In this document: piece after piece, positions 28,403-37,794 of the stretch | Layout: each line of letters opens with the position of its first letter | Position numbering within the stretch: position 1 is the stretch's first letter | Origin: Synechococcus sp. LA31 | GTDB lineage: Bacteria; Cyanobacteriota; Cyanobacteriia; PCC-6307; Cyanobiaceae | Direction of reading: 5' to 3' | Length of the DNA: 64,000 bases | Assembly (NCBI RefSeq): GCF_018502385.1 | Contig: NZ_CP075523.1 | Location: 1,922,001 to 1,986,000 of the forward strand | Notes under the pieces: model-generated | Database searches by the model: none | Told to the model about the DNA's origin: nothing | What the model saw: only the letters and a program-made list of their open reading frames with translations | Made by a program: the position numbers and the translations under genes

Positions 28403-28440
28403 CTCAGCCCTAGGATCACCCAGCTGAATGCTCGCTGCTC

Positions 28441-28689
28441 ATGGCCGCCGGCTCAACGGGTGAACGCCCGTTCTTTGAAATCATCACGAGCATCCGTTAC
28501 TGGGTGATCCACGCTGTGACCCTGCCGGCGATCTTCCTGGCGGGGTTCCTGTTCGTGTCTACGGGCCTGGCCTATGACGCCTTCGGCACGCCGCGCCCTG
28601 ATGCTTACTTCCAGGCTCAGGATTACAAGGCTCCTGTGGTGAGCCAGCGTTACGACGCCAAGGCCTCCCTCGACCAGCGCCTGAAATAA
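28441..28689 (+). CDS. psbE: cytochrome b559 alpha subunit
   Basis: 82-residue photosystem II core protein with one transmembrane helix. The heme-ligating histidine is in [18 protein letters not shown] (near residue 23). With PsbF it binds the b559 heme across the two small subunits and is needed for reaction-centre assembly. The lumenal tail ends DQRLK, typical of the family. First of psbE-psbF-psbL-psbJ, three bases before psbF. Confidence 0.98.
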   Translation: MAAGSTGERPFFEIITSIRYWVIHAVTLPAIFLAGFLFVSTGLAYDAFGTPRPDAYFQAQDYKAPVVSQRYDAKASLDQRLK

Positions 28690-28692
28690 GCC

Positions 28693-28830
28693 ATGACCCA
28701 AGTTCCCGCCAGCACCACGCCCCGCAACTACCCGATCTTCACGGTTCGGTGGCTCGCGGTGCATGCCCTCGGCATCCCCACGGTGTTCTTCCTGGGCGCC
28801 CTGGCAGCTATGCAGTTCATCCGTCGCTGA
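28693..28830 (+). CDS. psbF: cytochrome b559 beta subunit
   Basis: 45 residues (MTQVPAST...AMQFIRR). The single helix contains [18 protein letters not shown], with the histidine that shares heme with PsbE. Length matches the family exactly. It starts three bases after psbE and is followed after eleven bases by psbL. Below the usual gene-finder length cut-off but unmistakable from sequence and position. Confidence 0.97.
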   Translation: MTQVPASTTPRNYPIFTVRWLAVHALGIPTVFFLGALAAMQFIRR

Positions 28831-28841
28831 GGCCAGCCGTC

Positions 28842-28961
28842 ATGCAACGCAACCCCAATCCGAACAACCTGCCGGTTGAACTGAACCGCACCAGCCTGTA
28901 TCTGGGCCTGCTGTTTGTGTTCACCTGCGGGATCCTGTTCTCCAGCTACTTCTTCAACTGA
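28842..28961 (+). CDS. psbL: photosystem II protein L
   Basis: 39 residues ([20 protein letters not shown]...SSYFFN). N-P-N[16 protein letters not shown] is the family signature, and a single helix fills the C-terminal half. PsbL is a small core subunit close to PsbE/F, important for quinone-side electron flow. ATG 28842 is preferred over the longer in-frame reading beginning inside psbF. Confidence 0.97.
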   Translation: MQRNPNPNNLPVELNRTSLYLGLLFVFTCGILFSSYFFN

Positions 28962-28963
28962 TC

Positions 28964-28969
28964 AGGAGG
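28964..28969 (+). promoter_or_regulatory. strong ribosome binding site of psbJ
   Basis: AGGAGG lies seven bases before the psbJ ATG, an unusually complete anti-Shine-Dalgarno match in a window where most genes have weak sites. It fixes the psbJ start at 28977. Confidence 0.7.
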
Positions 28970-28976
28970 ATCTGAG

Positions 28977-29177
28977 ATGAGCGGCAAGAAATCCGGTCTT
29001 CCTGATGGAAGAATTCCCGACCGTCTTCCAGATGGTCGCCCAGCAGTGGCCTGGCGCTCCCGCTGGACCGAAGGCACTCTGCCCCTGTGGCTCGTAGCCA
29101 CAGCCGGCGGCATGGCGGTGATCTTCGTGGTGGGCTTGTTCTTCTACGGCTCCTACACCGGCGTTGGATCCGCCTGA
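28977..29177 (+). CDS. psbJ: photosystem II protein J
   Basis: 66 residues. The C-terminal half matches Psb[36 protein letters not shown], a single helix ending in the conserved YGSYTGxGS. The N-terminal 30 residues ([20 protein letters not shown]) are longer than in many homologues but usual for picocyanobacteria. Last gene of psbEFLJ; a clear terminator follows 52 bases later. Confidence 0.96.
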   Translation: MSGKKSGLPDGRIPDRLPDGRPAVAWRSRWTEGTLPLWLVATAGGMAVIFVVGLFFYGSYTGVGSA

Positions 29178-29229
29178 TCGGCGGTTGGGAGAACCGTGCG
29201 CTGCTTGTTCAGCTTGTTCTCTGTGTTGC

Positions 29230-29254
29230 AGGGGCCCTTGCAGGCCCCTTTTTT
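29230..29254 (+). terminator. intrinsic terminator after psbJ
   Basis: AGGGGCC (29230-29236) and GGCCCCT (29243-29249) form a seven-base GC-rich stem with a six-base loop, followed directly by six T residues. It ends the psbEFLJ transcript just before the convergent epimerase gene. Confidence 0.85.
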
Positions 29255-29263
29255 ATGAGCGGT

Positions 29264-30307
29264 TCAGCCCATCATCGGCACATACTGCTCGCGATACCAG
29301 CAAGCAAAAGCCTCCACCCCTTGCTCAATTGAGGTGGAGGGCCGAAAGCCCACCCAAGCCTCCAAAGCAGACGTGTCGGCCGCTGTGGCCACCACATCAC
29401 CCGGCTGCATCGGCTGCAAATCCTGGATCGCCCGGCGACCCAGGGCTTGCTCCAGCACAGCGATGAAGTGCAACAGCTCGGTGGGCTGGGCGTTGCCGAT
29501 ATTGAATACGCGGTGGGGCGCCGCGGCAGTGGCGGGATTGGGTTGAAGCGGATCGAAGCCGGGATCAGCCGCAGCGGGCTTGTCAAGGCAGCGGATGACG
29601 CCGTGAACAATGTCGTCGATGTAGGTGAAATCACGCTGCATCTGGCCGTGATTGAACACCCGGATCGGCTCGCCGGCCAGGATCGCCCGGGCAAACAACA
29701 TCGGCGCCATATCCGGTCTGCCCCAAGGCCCATACACCGTGAAGAAACGCAGGCCGGTGGCGGGCAGCCCATAGAGATGGCTGTAGGTGTGAGCCATCAG
29801 CTCATTGGCCTTCTTGGTGGCCGCATACAGGCTCACCGGGTGATTCACCGCATGCTGCTCACTGAAGGGCATCTGGCGATTACCGCCGTACACCGAGCTA
29901 CTGGAGGCATACACCAGGTGTTGCACCCCGTGGTGGCGGCAACCCTCAAGAATGTGGCCGAAACCCACCAGATTGCTTTGGATGTAGGCCGCTGGGTTCT
30001 CCAGGGAGTAACGCACGCCCGCCTGAGCCGCGAGGTGCACAACGGCCCGCGGCCGCGCATCAGCAAAAAGTTGAGCCAGAGCACCGCCATCGTGAACATC
30101 CAGCTGAGCAAAGCGGAAGCGCTCGGCCGCCCCTGCTGATTGCTGCAACCGCTCCAGCCGGGCCCGCTTCAGGGCCGGGGCGTAGTAAGCGTTGAAGTTA
30201 TCGAGGCCGAGCACATGGTCACCACGTGCAATCAGCTGGGAGGCGACAGCCGCACCGATGAAACCGGCGGCACCGGTCACCAGAATTGGGCGCTCGGCAA
30301 CGCTCAT
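29264..30307 (-). CDS. UDP-glucuronate 4-epimerase-like protein
   Basis: 347-residue extended SDR enzyme. NAD-binding [15 protein letters not shown] at the start, [16 protein letters not shown] (the hallmark of the UDP-glucuronate/galacturonate epimerase group), SSSSVYGGN and catalytic YAATKKANE follow. Expected reaction: UDP-glucuronate to UDP-galacturonate. It begins inside the end of the UDP-xylose synthase gene (four-base overlap), so product and substrate pathways are co-expressed. Substrate is inferred from subfamily motifs and the neighbouring ugd. Confidence 0.88.
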   Translation of the reverse strand: MSVAERPILVTGAAGFIGAAVASQLIARGDHVLGLDNFNAYYAPALKRARLERLQQSAGAAERFRFAQLDVHDGGALAQLFADARPRAVVHLAAQAGVRYSLENPAAYIQSNLVGFGHILEGCRHHGVQHLVYASSSSVYGGNRQMPFSEQHAVNHPVSLYAATKKANELMAHTYSHLYGLPATGLRFFTVYGPWGRPDMAPMLFARAILAGEPIRVFNHGQMQRDFTYIDDIVHGVIRCLDKPAAADPGFDPLQPNPATAAAPHRVFNIGNAQPTELLHFIAVLEQALGRRAIQDLQPMQPGDVVATAADTSALEAWVGFRPSTSIEQGVEAFACWYREQYVPMMG

Positions 30308-31251
30308 GGATCCAGCAAGCGCTGGCGGAAATCAGCGATTGTGGGCTCCAGACCCTCACCTAAGCTCACGTTGGGCTCCCAGCCCAGGGCCTGACGGGCC
30401 AGATCAATCACAGGCTGGCGTTGCAGTGGATCATCTTGAGGCAGCGGCTCGCAGATGAGATCCAAGGCGGGATTGATGCGATCACGCACGCGCTCGGCTA
30501 GCTGGCGGATCGTGAATTCGCTTGGATTGCCCAGGTTGATCGGCCCCACATGGTCGCCGTTCATCAAGCGCATCAACCCATCCACCAAGTCGTCCACAAA
30601 GCAGAAGGAGCGGCTCTGGCTGCCATCGCCGTAGAGGGTGAGCGGCTGACCGCGCAGCGCCTGCACGATGAAATTGCTCACCACGCGGCCATCGTCGGGC
30701 AACATTCTGGGCCCGTAGGTATTAAAGATGCGGGCAATGCGGATCTCCGTGCCGTGCATCCGCTGGTAATCGAAACAGAGGGTCTCTGCCACCCGTTTGC
30801 CTTCGTCGTAGCAGGCGCGGATCCCGTGGGTGTTCACGTTGCCGCGATAGCTCTCCGGCTGCGGATGCACCTGGGGATCGCCATACACCTCACTGGTGGA
30901 TGCGAGCAGAAGCCGCGCACCAACCCGGCGGGCTAGGCCCAGCATGTTGTAGGTACCCAGAAAGCTCGTTTTCGCTGTCTTGATCGGATTGTGCTGGTAG
31001 TGCACCGGTGAGGCTGGGCAAGCCAAATGCCAGATCCGATCCACCTCAAGCCGGATCGGATCGGTGACGTCATGGCGAATCAGCTCAAAACGAGGGTGGC
31101 CGATCCAACGTTCCACGTTGGCCTTACGCCCGGTGAAGTAGTTATCGAGGCAGATCACCTCCTCCCCGGCATCCATCAGGCGATCCACCAGATGGGATCC
31201 CACAAACCCGGCTCCGCCGGTCACCAGGTTGCGCATCAACGAAGCGGGCAT
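30304..31251 (-). CDS. UDP-glucuronate decarboxylase (UDP-xylose synthase)
   Basis: 315-residue SDR protein. [16 protein letters not shown] binds [23 protein letters not shown] and catalytic [11 protein letters not shown], then FNTYGPRM, are the signature set of the UXS group. It oxidatively decarboxylates UDP-glucuronate to UDP-xylose (or the 4-keto intermediate). The ATG overlaps the stop of ugd by one base, and its stop overlaps the epimerase gene. Placed directly after ugd, the enzyme that makes its substrate. Confidence 0.93.
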   Translation of the reverse strand: MPASLMRNLVTGGAGFVGSHLVDRLMDAGEEVICLDNYFTGRKANVERWIGHPRFELIRHDVTDPIRLEVDRIWHLACPASPVHYQHNPIKTAKTSFLGTYNMLGLARRVGARLLLASTSEVYGDPQVHPQPESYRGNVNTHGIRACYDEGKRVAETLCFDYQRMHGTEIRIARIFNTYGPRMLPDDGRVVSNFIVQALRGQPLTLYGDGSQSRSFCFVDDLVDGLMRLMNGDHVGPINLGNPSEFTIRQLAERVRDRINPALDLICEPLPQDDPLQRQPVIDLARQALGWEPNVSLGEGLEPTIADFRQRLLDP

Positions 31252-32702
31252 CAGCCGTTGCCTGTGCGTTGGTTCACGCTGCCATCGCCAACCCGCCAGA
31301 GGCGCAATCCGGCGGATCGCACCACCTCGGGATCCACCACAGCGCGGGCGTCAAACACCCAGGCTGGCTGGCGCATCTGCTGCGCCAACTGCGGCCAGGG
31401 CAGAGCACGGAACGCCTGCCATTCCGTGAGAATCAACGCCGCATCTGCTCCCTGCACAGCCTCAGCCACCGAGGCGGAAGCCTGCCAGCAGCCTTCCCCA
31501 CTCAAACCGGGACCAGCGCTGCTGGCGGCGAGGCCAAGATCACGAACCATCTGATCTGGTGCCACTTTTGGATCGTAAATCGCCAGTTCCGCTCCTTCCT
31601 CCAGCAGATCGCGGCAAATGCGAATCGCTGGTGCCTCGCGGGTGTCGTTGGTGTCGGCCTTGAACGCAAAGCCCAGTACGGCGAGGCGTTTGCCCGTCAC
31701 CGTGCCAAACAGGTTGTTCACCACTAAGCGAGCAATGCGGTGCTGCTGCCAGGTGTTGAGATCAACAACGCTTTGCCAGTAGGCCGCCACCTCATCGAGG
31801 CCGTAGTGGCGGCAGAGATACACCAGATTAAGGATGTCTTTCTGGAAACAACTACCGCCAAAGCCTGGACCAGCCTGCAGAAATTTCGGACCAATCCGCG
31901 AATCCATGCCGATCGCCCGTGCCACTTCACGCACATCAGCACCGGTGGATTCGCAGAAGGCGGCAATGCTGTTGATCGAGCTGATGCGCTGTGCCAGGAA
32001 CGCGTTGGCAGTGAGCTTGGAAAGCTCACTGCTCCAGAGGTTGGTGCGCAGGATGCGCTCATCCGGCACCCAGTGGGCATAGATGGAGGCCAGAGCTTCG
32101 ATCGCGGCGGAGTCTTCCCCGCCAATCAGCACGCGATCGGGGCGTTCCAGATCAGCAACAGCGGTGCCTTCGGCCAGAAATTCAGGGTTCGACAGCACTG
32201 AAAAGGATTTCGATTCATCGCTGGCTGCCGTCTTGCCCTGAGCCGCCTGCAAGATCGCCTGAACCGCCGCCGCTGTGCGCACCGGCAGGGTGCTTTTCTC
32301 CACCACGATGGTGTGACCTTGGGCATAGGCGGCCACAGAACGCGCCGAGGCTTCTACCCAACGCAGATCGCTGGCCTGACCGGCCCCAAGCCCCTTGGTC
32401 TTGGTGGGCGTGTTCACCGAGAGGAAGACCATATCGGCCTCCGCGATGCCCCGCTCCACCTCAGTACTGAAGAACAGGTTGCGGCCGCGGCAGCGACCCA
32501 CCACCGCATCAAGCCCGGGTTCATACACCGGCAGGCGGCTTAGATCGGAACTATTCCAGGCCGCGATGCGGTCTGCGTTCAGGTCCACCACGGTGACCTG
32601 AATCTGCGGACAGCGATCGGCGATCACCGCCATTGTGGGCCCCCCCACATAGCCGGCACCGATGCAACAGATCGTGCGAATCGATGGGGCGCTGCTGGTC
32701 AC
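31251..32702 (-). CDS. ugd: UDP-glucose 6-dehydrogenase
   Basis: 483 residues; oxidises UDP-glucose twice with NAD+ to UDP-glucuronate. N-terminal Rossmann start [17 protein letters not shown], the central helix, and the catalytic cysteine in [12 protein letters not shown] (near residue 280) are present, as is [19 protein letters not shown]. Length and GAGYVGGPT form resemble the longer eukaryote-type dehydrogenases. First gene of ugd-uxs-epimerase, which together supply UDP-GlcA, UDP-Xyl and UDP-GalA to the glycan genes downstream. Confidence 0.95.
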   Translation of the reverse strand: MTSSAPSIRTICCIGAGYVGGPTMAVIADRCPQIQVTVVDLNADRIAAWNSSDLSRLPVYEPGLDAVVGRCRGRNLFFSTEVERGIAEADMVFLSVNTPTKTKGLGAGQASDLRWVEASARSVAAYAQGHTIVVEKSTLPVRTAAAVQAILQAAQGKTAASDESKSFSVLSNPEFLAEGTAVADLERPDRVLIGGEDSAAIEALASIYAHWVPDERILRTNLWSSELSKLTANAFLAQRISSINSIAAFCESTGADVREVARAIGMDSRIGPKFLQAGPGFGGSCFQKDILNLVYLCRHYGLDEVAAYWQSVVDLNTWQQHRIARLVVNNLFGTVTGKRLAVLGFAFKADTNDTREAPAIRICRDLLEEGAELAIYDPKVAPDQMVRDLGLAASSAGPGLSGEGCWQASASVAEAVQGADAALILTEWQAFRALPWPQLAQQMRQPAWVFDARAVVDPEVVRSAGLRLWRVGDGSVNQRTGNG

Positions 32703-32729
32703 GTTGGCAGTGAGTGCGGTGGCAGCAAA

Positions 32730-34016
32730 CTAAGCGAACCGCCGCCTCAGCTCCTCAAGACTCAACCGCTCTTCTTGGTCTGTGGGAGCGCCACCTGCCG
32801 GCCTCAAATCCTTGAGGATCACCACCCCGGCCTCGGCCTCACTGTCGCCGATCACCAACGCCCAGCGGGCTCCCGTGCGATCGGCCCGCTTGAACTGTTT
32901 GCCGAAGGCGCTGCGGCTGAGATCGAGGTCCACTTGCCGGCCAGCCAGCCGTAGCTGACGGGCAAGCTGCAACGCCAGCGGCTCGGCCCGCTCACCACGG
33001 CTCACGACGTAGAGATCAGGCACTGGGTCTGCATCCCGCTGCAGCTGCTCCAACAGGATCACCAAGCGCTCCATCCCCAATGCCCAGCCGACCGCGGCTG
33101 TGGCAGGCCCACCCAACTGCTCCACAAGGCCGTCGTAACGGCCACCTCCACACACCGTGGCCTGAGCGCCCAGCTGAGTGGAGGTGATTTCAAAAGCGGT
33201 ATGGCTGTAGTAATCCAGGCCTCGCACCAGCCGCGGATTGATCGTGAAGGGGATTCCCAGGAGCTCGAGGCCAGAGGTCACCTGTGCAAAACGTTCCCGG
33301 CTGTCATCACTCAGCGCCGCCGCCAGGGTGGGTGCATCAGCGAGCAGACGCTGGGTTTCTGGATGCTTCGAATCCAGAATGCGCAGGGGATTGCGCTGCA
33401 AACGATCCTGGGAATCCGCGTCAAGCTGGTCCCTGCGATCGCTCAACCAGGCCACCAGCTGCTCGCGGTAGCGGACGCGGTCTTGGCTGCTGCCCAGGGA
33501 GTTGATCTCCAGCGCCAGCCCTTGCACGCCGAGATCAGCCAGCAGATCCCAGGCCACAGCGATCGCCTCCACATCGCTGCGAGAGTCGGCGAAACCGAGC
33601 ATCTCAAGGCCGATCTGATGAAACTGCCGCTGCCGGCCAGCCTGAGGCCGCTCGTAGCGGAACATCGGCCCGGAATACCAAAGCCGCTGCGGCCCCTGGC
33701 TCAGCAGCCCGTGTTGGATGGCGGCACGCACCACCGAGGCCGTGCCCTCCGGCCGCAACGTGCAGCTGCGCTCGCCGCGGTCGAAAAAGGTGTACATCTC
33801 CTTGCCGACCACATCAGTGGCTTCGCCAATACCACGGGCAAACAGCTCTGTGGCCTCGAGCACAGGAGTACGAATCTCCGCGATCGACGCACGCCGAAAG
33901 TGCCGGCGTGCCGTGGCCTCAATCTGCTGCCAGAGCGCCGTCTGCTGCGGGAGCAGGTCCACCATCCCCCTCAGACTCTGCAGTTTCTCCAAACCCAGGC
34001 AACACGCTGATGCCAT
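32730..34016 (-). CDS. hisS: histidyl-tRNA synthetase
   Basis: 428-residue class II synthetase. Visible: the early [13 protein letters not shown] stretch, motif 2 in [27 protein letters not shown], the histidine-binding [12 protein letters not shown], motif 3 [10 protein letters not shown], and a C-terminal anticodon-binding domain with [19 protein letters not shown]. Size is standard. Its stop lies 27 bases beyond ugd's start on the same strand, so it may read into the nucleotide-sugar genes. Upstream are 56 bases to a divergent short reading frame. Confidence 0.96.
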   Translation of the reverse strand: MASACCLGLEKLQSLRGMVDLLPQQTALWQQIEATARRHFRRASIAEIRTPVLEATELFARGIGEATDVVGKEMYTFFDRGERSCTLRPEGTASVVRAAIQHGLLSQGPQRLWYSGPMFRYERPQAGRQRQFHQIGLEMLGFADSRSDVEAIAVAWDLLADLGVQGLALEINSLGSSQDRVRYREQLVAWLSDRRDQLDADSQDRLQRNPLRILDSKHPETQRLLADAPTLAAALSDDSRERFAQVTSGLELLGIPFTINPRLVRGLDYYSHTAFEITSTQLGAQATVCGGGRYDGLVEQLGGPATAAVGWALGMERLVILLEQLQRDADPVPDLYVVSRGERAEPLALQLARQLRLAGRQVDLDLSRSAFGKQFKRADRTGARWALVIGDSEAEAGVVILKDLRPAGGAPTDQEERLSLEELRRRFA

Positions 34017-34072
34017 CTTGCGGGATTGCCCGCTGCTGCCTCTAACCTCAGCCAGCCACTACAGAGCTCGAC

Positions 34073-34429
34073 TTGGCGCGTCTTCAGATCGCGGGCGACG
34101 CGGGCTTCATCGCCATCAACACCTGCCTAGCGGGCGGCCAAGAAGCACTGGGTCGAGCGAGCGGACTGGCCGCAGGAGCCACCGGAAGACATGTGCCAAT
34201 GCCTGCCAGTGATCGGCGCAGTGCAGAGGATCTCGAGGCGGTGTTGGTGCAAGGTGCCTTGGCGGGCGTGATCGATTGGGCTGGCCTCGAAGCCATGGCT
34301 GCCCATGGCTGCAACACGCTGACGGGCAACAGCAACATCACGCTTAACGAGCTCAACCCCTGCGGCTATGCCAACGCTGTGCTGGGGTGGCCCTTGCCGT
34401 TAGCCAATCCCGATGCTGGCTGCTCATGA
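34073..34429 (+). CDS. unidentified short protein upstream of the O-antigen-ligase-like gene
   Basis: 118 residues from a TTG at 34073; the first ATG (34184 region onward, MPASDRR at 34199) gives only about 76. I recognise no family. The C-terminal half (GVIDWAGLEAMAAHGCNTLTGNSNITLNELNPCGYANAVLGWP) looks protein-like, with patterned hydrophobics, two cysteines and no low complexity. Its TGA overlaps the following gene's ATG by four bases, which argues that it is translated. It could be a small real gene or the remnant of a longer one. Confidence 0.45.
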   Translation: MARLQIAGDAGFIAINTCLAGGQEALGRASGLAAGATGRHVPMPASDRRSAEDLEAVLVQGALAGVIDWAGLEAMAAHGCNTLTGNSNITLNELNPCGYANAVLGWPLPLANPDAGCS

Positions 34430-35688
34430 TGAAGTCTCAACATCCGGTGTTACGGCAAGCCGATGGCTGGCTCGATCTGTGCATCCCCATATCCAGCGCG
34501 CTGCTGCTGGCAGCACAGCCACTAGCGGCTTATAGCGTCTTGGGATTCTGGCTTGCAGCGCGCTTATGCCTACAAAGCGCGCAACAACCTATTTTCCTGA
34601 TCTTTCTTTGCCTTGCACTCACAAACATGGGGGCAGTCGTACTTGAACGGGGCAGCCAGCCCTCTGATGCAAGCGACCTCCTGATCATCTCATTGTCGTT
34701 TGCGGCAGGCGTGCAGCGACCAACGGAGCAATGGCACAGATCGCTGACACAGATCAGCCTCTGCCTTCTACCGATCGCCATCGCCGCCTGCCTGAAGACA
34801 CCAGAAACCCTCCTTCAATTTCCTGACATCAACGTCAACAGACTCAGCTTTCTACTGGGCCTTTTGATCACCATGACATGGGGCTTGATCCAGATCTCTG
34901 ACACAGCAAAGGCACGACTGGCGTGGATGGCCTGGATGAGCATGGCCTTACCTCTAGTGCTGCTGAGCGGCTCAAGGGCTCCACTCATCTTGCCAACACT
35001 AGGAATCGCCATCGCGGTGCTGCTGACGAGGAAACTCACCAGTCGCGACTCTCCCGACGGGACGGGACGACCTCTATGGCAGAAGGTTCTGGCAGTAATC
35101 ACAGGCATTGCCATTCTGGCGGCTGGAGCCACGCAGTTCTGGTATCACAAAGCGGCAGACTCAGGCATCAACCGCGTTAGTGACACGTGGCGTACAACGA
35201 CAGCTCTCTGTTGGGCAAAACAACCGTTCACCGAGGGCGTTCCATGGCTGGGGTTGGGGCACGTCAACAAGATCCGGAAGCATTGTGACAGCAAGAAGTT
35301 ACCTGCGATGCAGGATGTGATCAACAACAGCGCACTCACCGAAGAGCAGAGCAAGATCGCGACGCGGGCAGCGGCGAAAGGCCTTCCACATGCCCACAAC
35401 GCCTATGCACAAATCCTTGCCGAAACCGGGCTCGTGGGACTGGGCGCAGTCGCAACAGCAGCGATGTGGATAGCACGTACAGTGCAGAGGTCTAGGCTGA
35501 CGCCAGCCAACAAGCAGACGTCTAGGGATGGACTCGTGCTCCGCGCAGCCCTCCCGATCGCTCTCTATCTAGCAACCGCTGGCGCGACAACGAGCTTCCA
35601 CCTTTATCTACCAATCAACCAGATTCTCATCGGCTATCTGATGGCCACCTTCAGCGCAAGGCCTGCTGAGCAGGAAGCATCAATCTGA
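34426..35688 (+). CDS. O-antigen ligase / Wzy-type polymerase family protein
   Basis: 420 residues from ATG 34426, about ten hydrophobic segments. A large non-membrane loop at about residues 250-330 precedes HAHNAYAQILAETGLVGL, the Wzy_C/WaaL hallmark (H-N-x-Y with E-T-G-L-x-G-L). SGSRAPLI in the central part is also typical. Such inner-membrane proteins polymerise lipid-linked glycan units or join a glycan to an acceptor in the periplasm. It faces the GT2 gene on the opposite strand, overlapping it by 38 bases. Confidence 0.85.
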   Translation: MMKSQHPVLRQADGWLDLCIPISSALLLAAQPLAAYSVLGFWLAARLCLQSAQQPIFLIFLCLALTNMGAVVLERGSQPSDASDLLIISLSFAAGVQRPTEQWHRSLTQISLCLLPIAIAACLKTPETLLQFPDINVNRLSFLLGLLITMTWGLIQISDTAKARLAWMAWMSMALPLVLLSGSRAPLILPTLGIAIAVLLTRKLTSRDSPDGTGRPLWQKVLAVITGIAILAAGATQFWYHKAADSGINRVSDTWRTTTALCWAKQPFTEGVPWLGLGHVNKIRKHCDSKKLPAMQDVINNSALTEEQSKIATRAAAKGLPHAHNAYAQILAETGLVGLGAVATAAMWIARTVQRSRLTPANKQTSRDGLVLRAALPIALYLATAGATTSFHLYLPINQILIGYLMATFSARPAEQEASI

Positions 35689-36544
35689 GCCACTCCAGCA
35701 GAACAGCACCACGCAGAATCCAAACCAACACCAACAGATGACATCGCCGCAACAAGGTGAATCGCGAACTACGGATCACGCGCCATGACTCCGACAACAC
35801 CGGTCTCACTGAGCCAAAGAGGGCCTGAAGAGCGCCCAGCGGTGATCCAGCAGCGAGAGCTAGGCGGCCTCCGACGATCCGGCGCTGCTTGAGCAGTAGC
35901 GACTCCCAATCGCGTGCAGGATGCTGAATCTCTGCTGATGGTGCGTAGACAACCGGCACACCGATCAAGCGAGCGCGCTGACAGAAATCACGATCACCAC
36001 CTGAACGCGTATGCGCGTGGAAGCCACCAAGCTCTGCAAACACAGCCTGGGGAACAAACAAATTGGCCGTCACTCCGAAACCGGCACGCCGAACCGTGCG
36101 CTCCTGGTCGAAACCCAAGCTCTGATCGAGCTGCTCCGCAGCAGTGGGCGCCTCAGCACACATCGCCGTCAGAACAATGCGCCCAGCAGACAACACCACC
36201 CGCTCGTCCGCAGCGACCAACGAGCGCACGCCCTGCTCGATCCAGTACGGCGTCGGTTCACAATCGGCATCGGTGAACGCCAGCACATCAACGGCCCAAC
36301 CAAGTGCCGCACGATTGCGCGCTCCATAGGAGCCCGGCCTGCGGTGGTGGAGCACATCAACAGGGAGGGGAAAGGCAGGATCAGCTGGCCAGTCGCTGGA
36401 GCCGTTATTCACCACCCGGAGACGCAGTAACTCCCGCGGATAGGTCTGGCAAGCAAGGGCAGCGAGGCAGCGCTGCAAACCAGGCCAGTCGTCATAAACA
36501 GGAATGACCACGCCCACGGTGGCGCTGAAGTGATGTGGATTCAT
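35651..36544 (-). CDS. family 2 glycosyltransferase
   Basis: 297-residue GT-A-fold protein. VGVVIPVYDDWPGLQRCLAAL opening, VVNNGSSDWP, YGARNRAALGWAVDVLAFTDADCEP with the DxD-type motif (DAD), and a later GGDRDFCQRARLIG that supplies the usual E/D-D catalytic region. The C-terminus has a hydrophobic segment, so it may be membrane-associated. Coupled to cca by a four-base overlap. Likely adds one sugar in the local glycan pathway; donor and acceptor unknown. Confidence 0.9.
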   Translation of the reverse strand: MNPHHFSATVGVVIPVYDDWPGLQRCLAALACQTYPRELLRLRVVNNGSSDWPADPAFPLPVDVLHHRRPGSYGARNRAALGWAVDVLAFTDADCEPTPYWIEQGVRSLVAADERVVLSAGRIVLTAMCAEAPTAAEQLDQSLGFDQERTVRRAGFGVTANLFVPQAVFAELGGFHAHTRSGGDRDFCQRARLIGVPVVYAPSAEIQHPARDWESLLLKQRRIVGGRLALAAGSPLGALQALFGSVRPVLSESWRVIRSSRFTLLRRCHLLVLVWILRGAVLLEWLRLMLPAQQALR

Positions 36545-37785
36545 CGAAGACCATCCAGCTCCGAGAGACGCTGGGCGCGTAGCTGACGCAAACGCACACC
36601 AATCTGGGGCCCAGGCGCTAGACCTGAAGCGATCAGATCGTGAGCCGTGAGCTCAGGTTGTACGTGCCTCCATTGCAGCCACCACTGCAAAAGCGGACGG
36701 CGTGGCTGTTCGCCGCAGACAAGCGCCATGGCAACAACCTGGTCAGGATCGGGATGTTGTTCGAGCCAACTGGTCCAGTCAGCCGCAGACCACGAAAGCG
36801 TCAACGAAACATCCAAGCGTATGAGCGCCTGCCGAAACAACACCAGGTTTCGGAGAAGCCGCTGCTGTCGATGAGGCAACTGCAAACGAGCAGCCACGGC
36901 CACCGGATCACGGCCACAGGCCAGCAAAACCGGAAGCAAAGGCAGACCAAGACGACTGGCCCTGGGGAGAGCCCACACCCATCGGCGCGACTCCTGGATC
37001 CCCTCACCCAGAAGCACCAGCCCTCCCCAAGCCTGCAACACGCGCAACGCCTGAGGCCAGGGTTCCCGGGAGAAGAGGAGCTCGAGCTCCATCCGCAAAC
37101 GTGTACCCAAGCCAGGCGGGGCGGCCTGAGGGGAATCGCCCGGCTGCCAAGCCCAGGGCCAAGCCGCCATCACCGACAGTGACTGGCGGAGAGACGATTC
37201 AGCGAGTTCAAAACCCAACCGAGCCGAATATCGGGCTGCGCGGATCAAGCGCGTTGGATCATCGAGAAGGCTTGAAGGGTGAAGCAGGCGAAGACATCGC
37301 TGCGAGAGATCATCCTGTCCATGGAAGGGATCCAACAGCACAGAATCACCATCTGACTGCAAGAGAAGCAACGCAATTGCATTCACGGTGAAGTCACGGC
37401 GGCAAAGGTCGTCTTCAAGGCAGCCAGGACTGACCCGAGGATTCTCCGCCGCCACGGGATAAACCTCAGAACGCGCCGAGGCAATATCAAGAAGCCATCG
37501 CTGGCCGTCAGGCAGAACAACCTCCGCTTCCACAGTGCCGAAACGGCCATGCTCCCGCCAGGTACAGACACTGCCCGCGGGCAACGCCTGCTGCAGCCGT
37601 GGCATCAGATCGATGGCACGCGCTTCATAAACCAGATCCAAGTCCGGAAGGCCTCGCCAAGGGTCGCGATGGATGCGATGAAGCAACAAATCACGCACTG
37701 CGCCTCCAACAAGGGCAAGCCTGGCACCCTCCGCAGCCTGGCCAAGGGCCTGAATCAAGACGAGCGGAACAGAAGGGATGTGCAC
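36541..37785 (-). CDS. cca: CCA tRNA nucleotidyltransferase / poly(A) polymerase family
   Basis: 414 residues. Class II nucleotidyltransferase head with VGGAVRDLLL (near residue 27), DLDLVYE (catalytic D-x-D), RRDFTVNAIAL and RLIRAARYSARLGF. It adds CCA to tRNA 3' ends or, in organisms with split activities, only CC or A. Cyanobacteria may carry more than one such gene, so full CCA addition is not certain. It is nine bases downstream of pcrA and overlaps the GT2 start, an odd housekeeping insert in a glycan region. Confidence 0.9.
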   Translation of the reverse strand: MHIPSVPLVLIQALGQAAEGARLALVGGAVRDLLLHRIHRDPWRGLPDLDLVYEARAIDLMPRLQQALPAGSVCTWREHGRFGTVEAEVVLPDGQRWLLDIASARSEVYPVAAENPRVSPGCLEDDLCRRDFTVNAIALLLLQSDGDSVLLDPFHGQDDLSQRCLRLLHPSSLLDDPTRLIRAARYSARLGFELAESSLRQSLSVMAAWPWAWQPGDSPQAAPPGLGTRLRMELELLFSREPWPQALRVLQAWGGLVLLGEGIQESRRWVWALPRASRLGLPLLPVLLACGRDPVAVAARLQLPHRQQRLLRNLVLFRQALIRLDVSLTLSWSAADWTSWLEQHPDPDQVVAMALVCGEQPRRPLLQWWLQWRHVQPELTAHDLIASGLAPGPQIGVRLRQLRAQRLSELDGLR

Positions 37786-37794
37786 AAAGACGGG

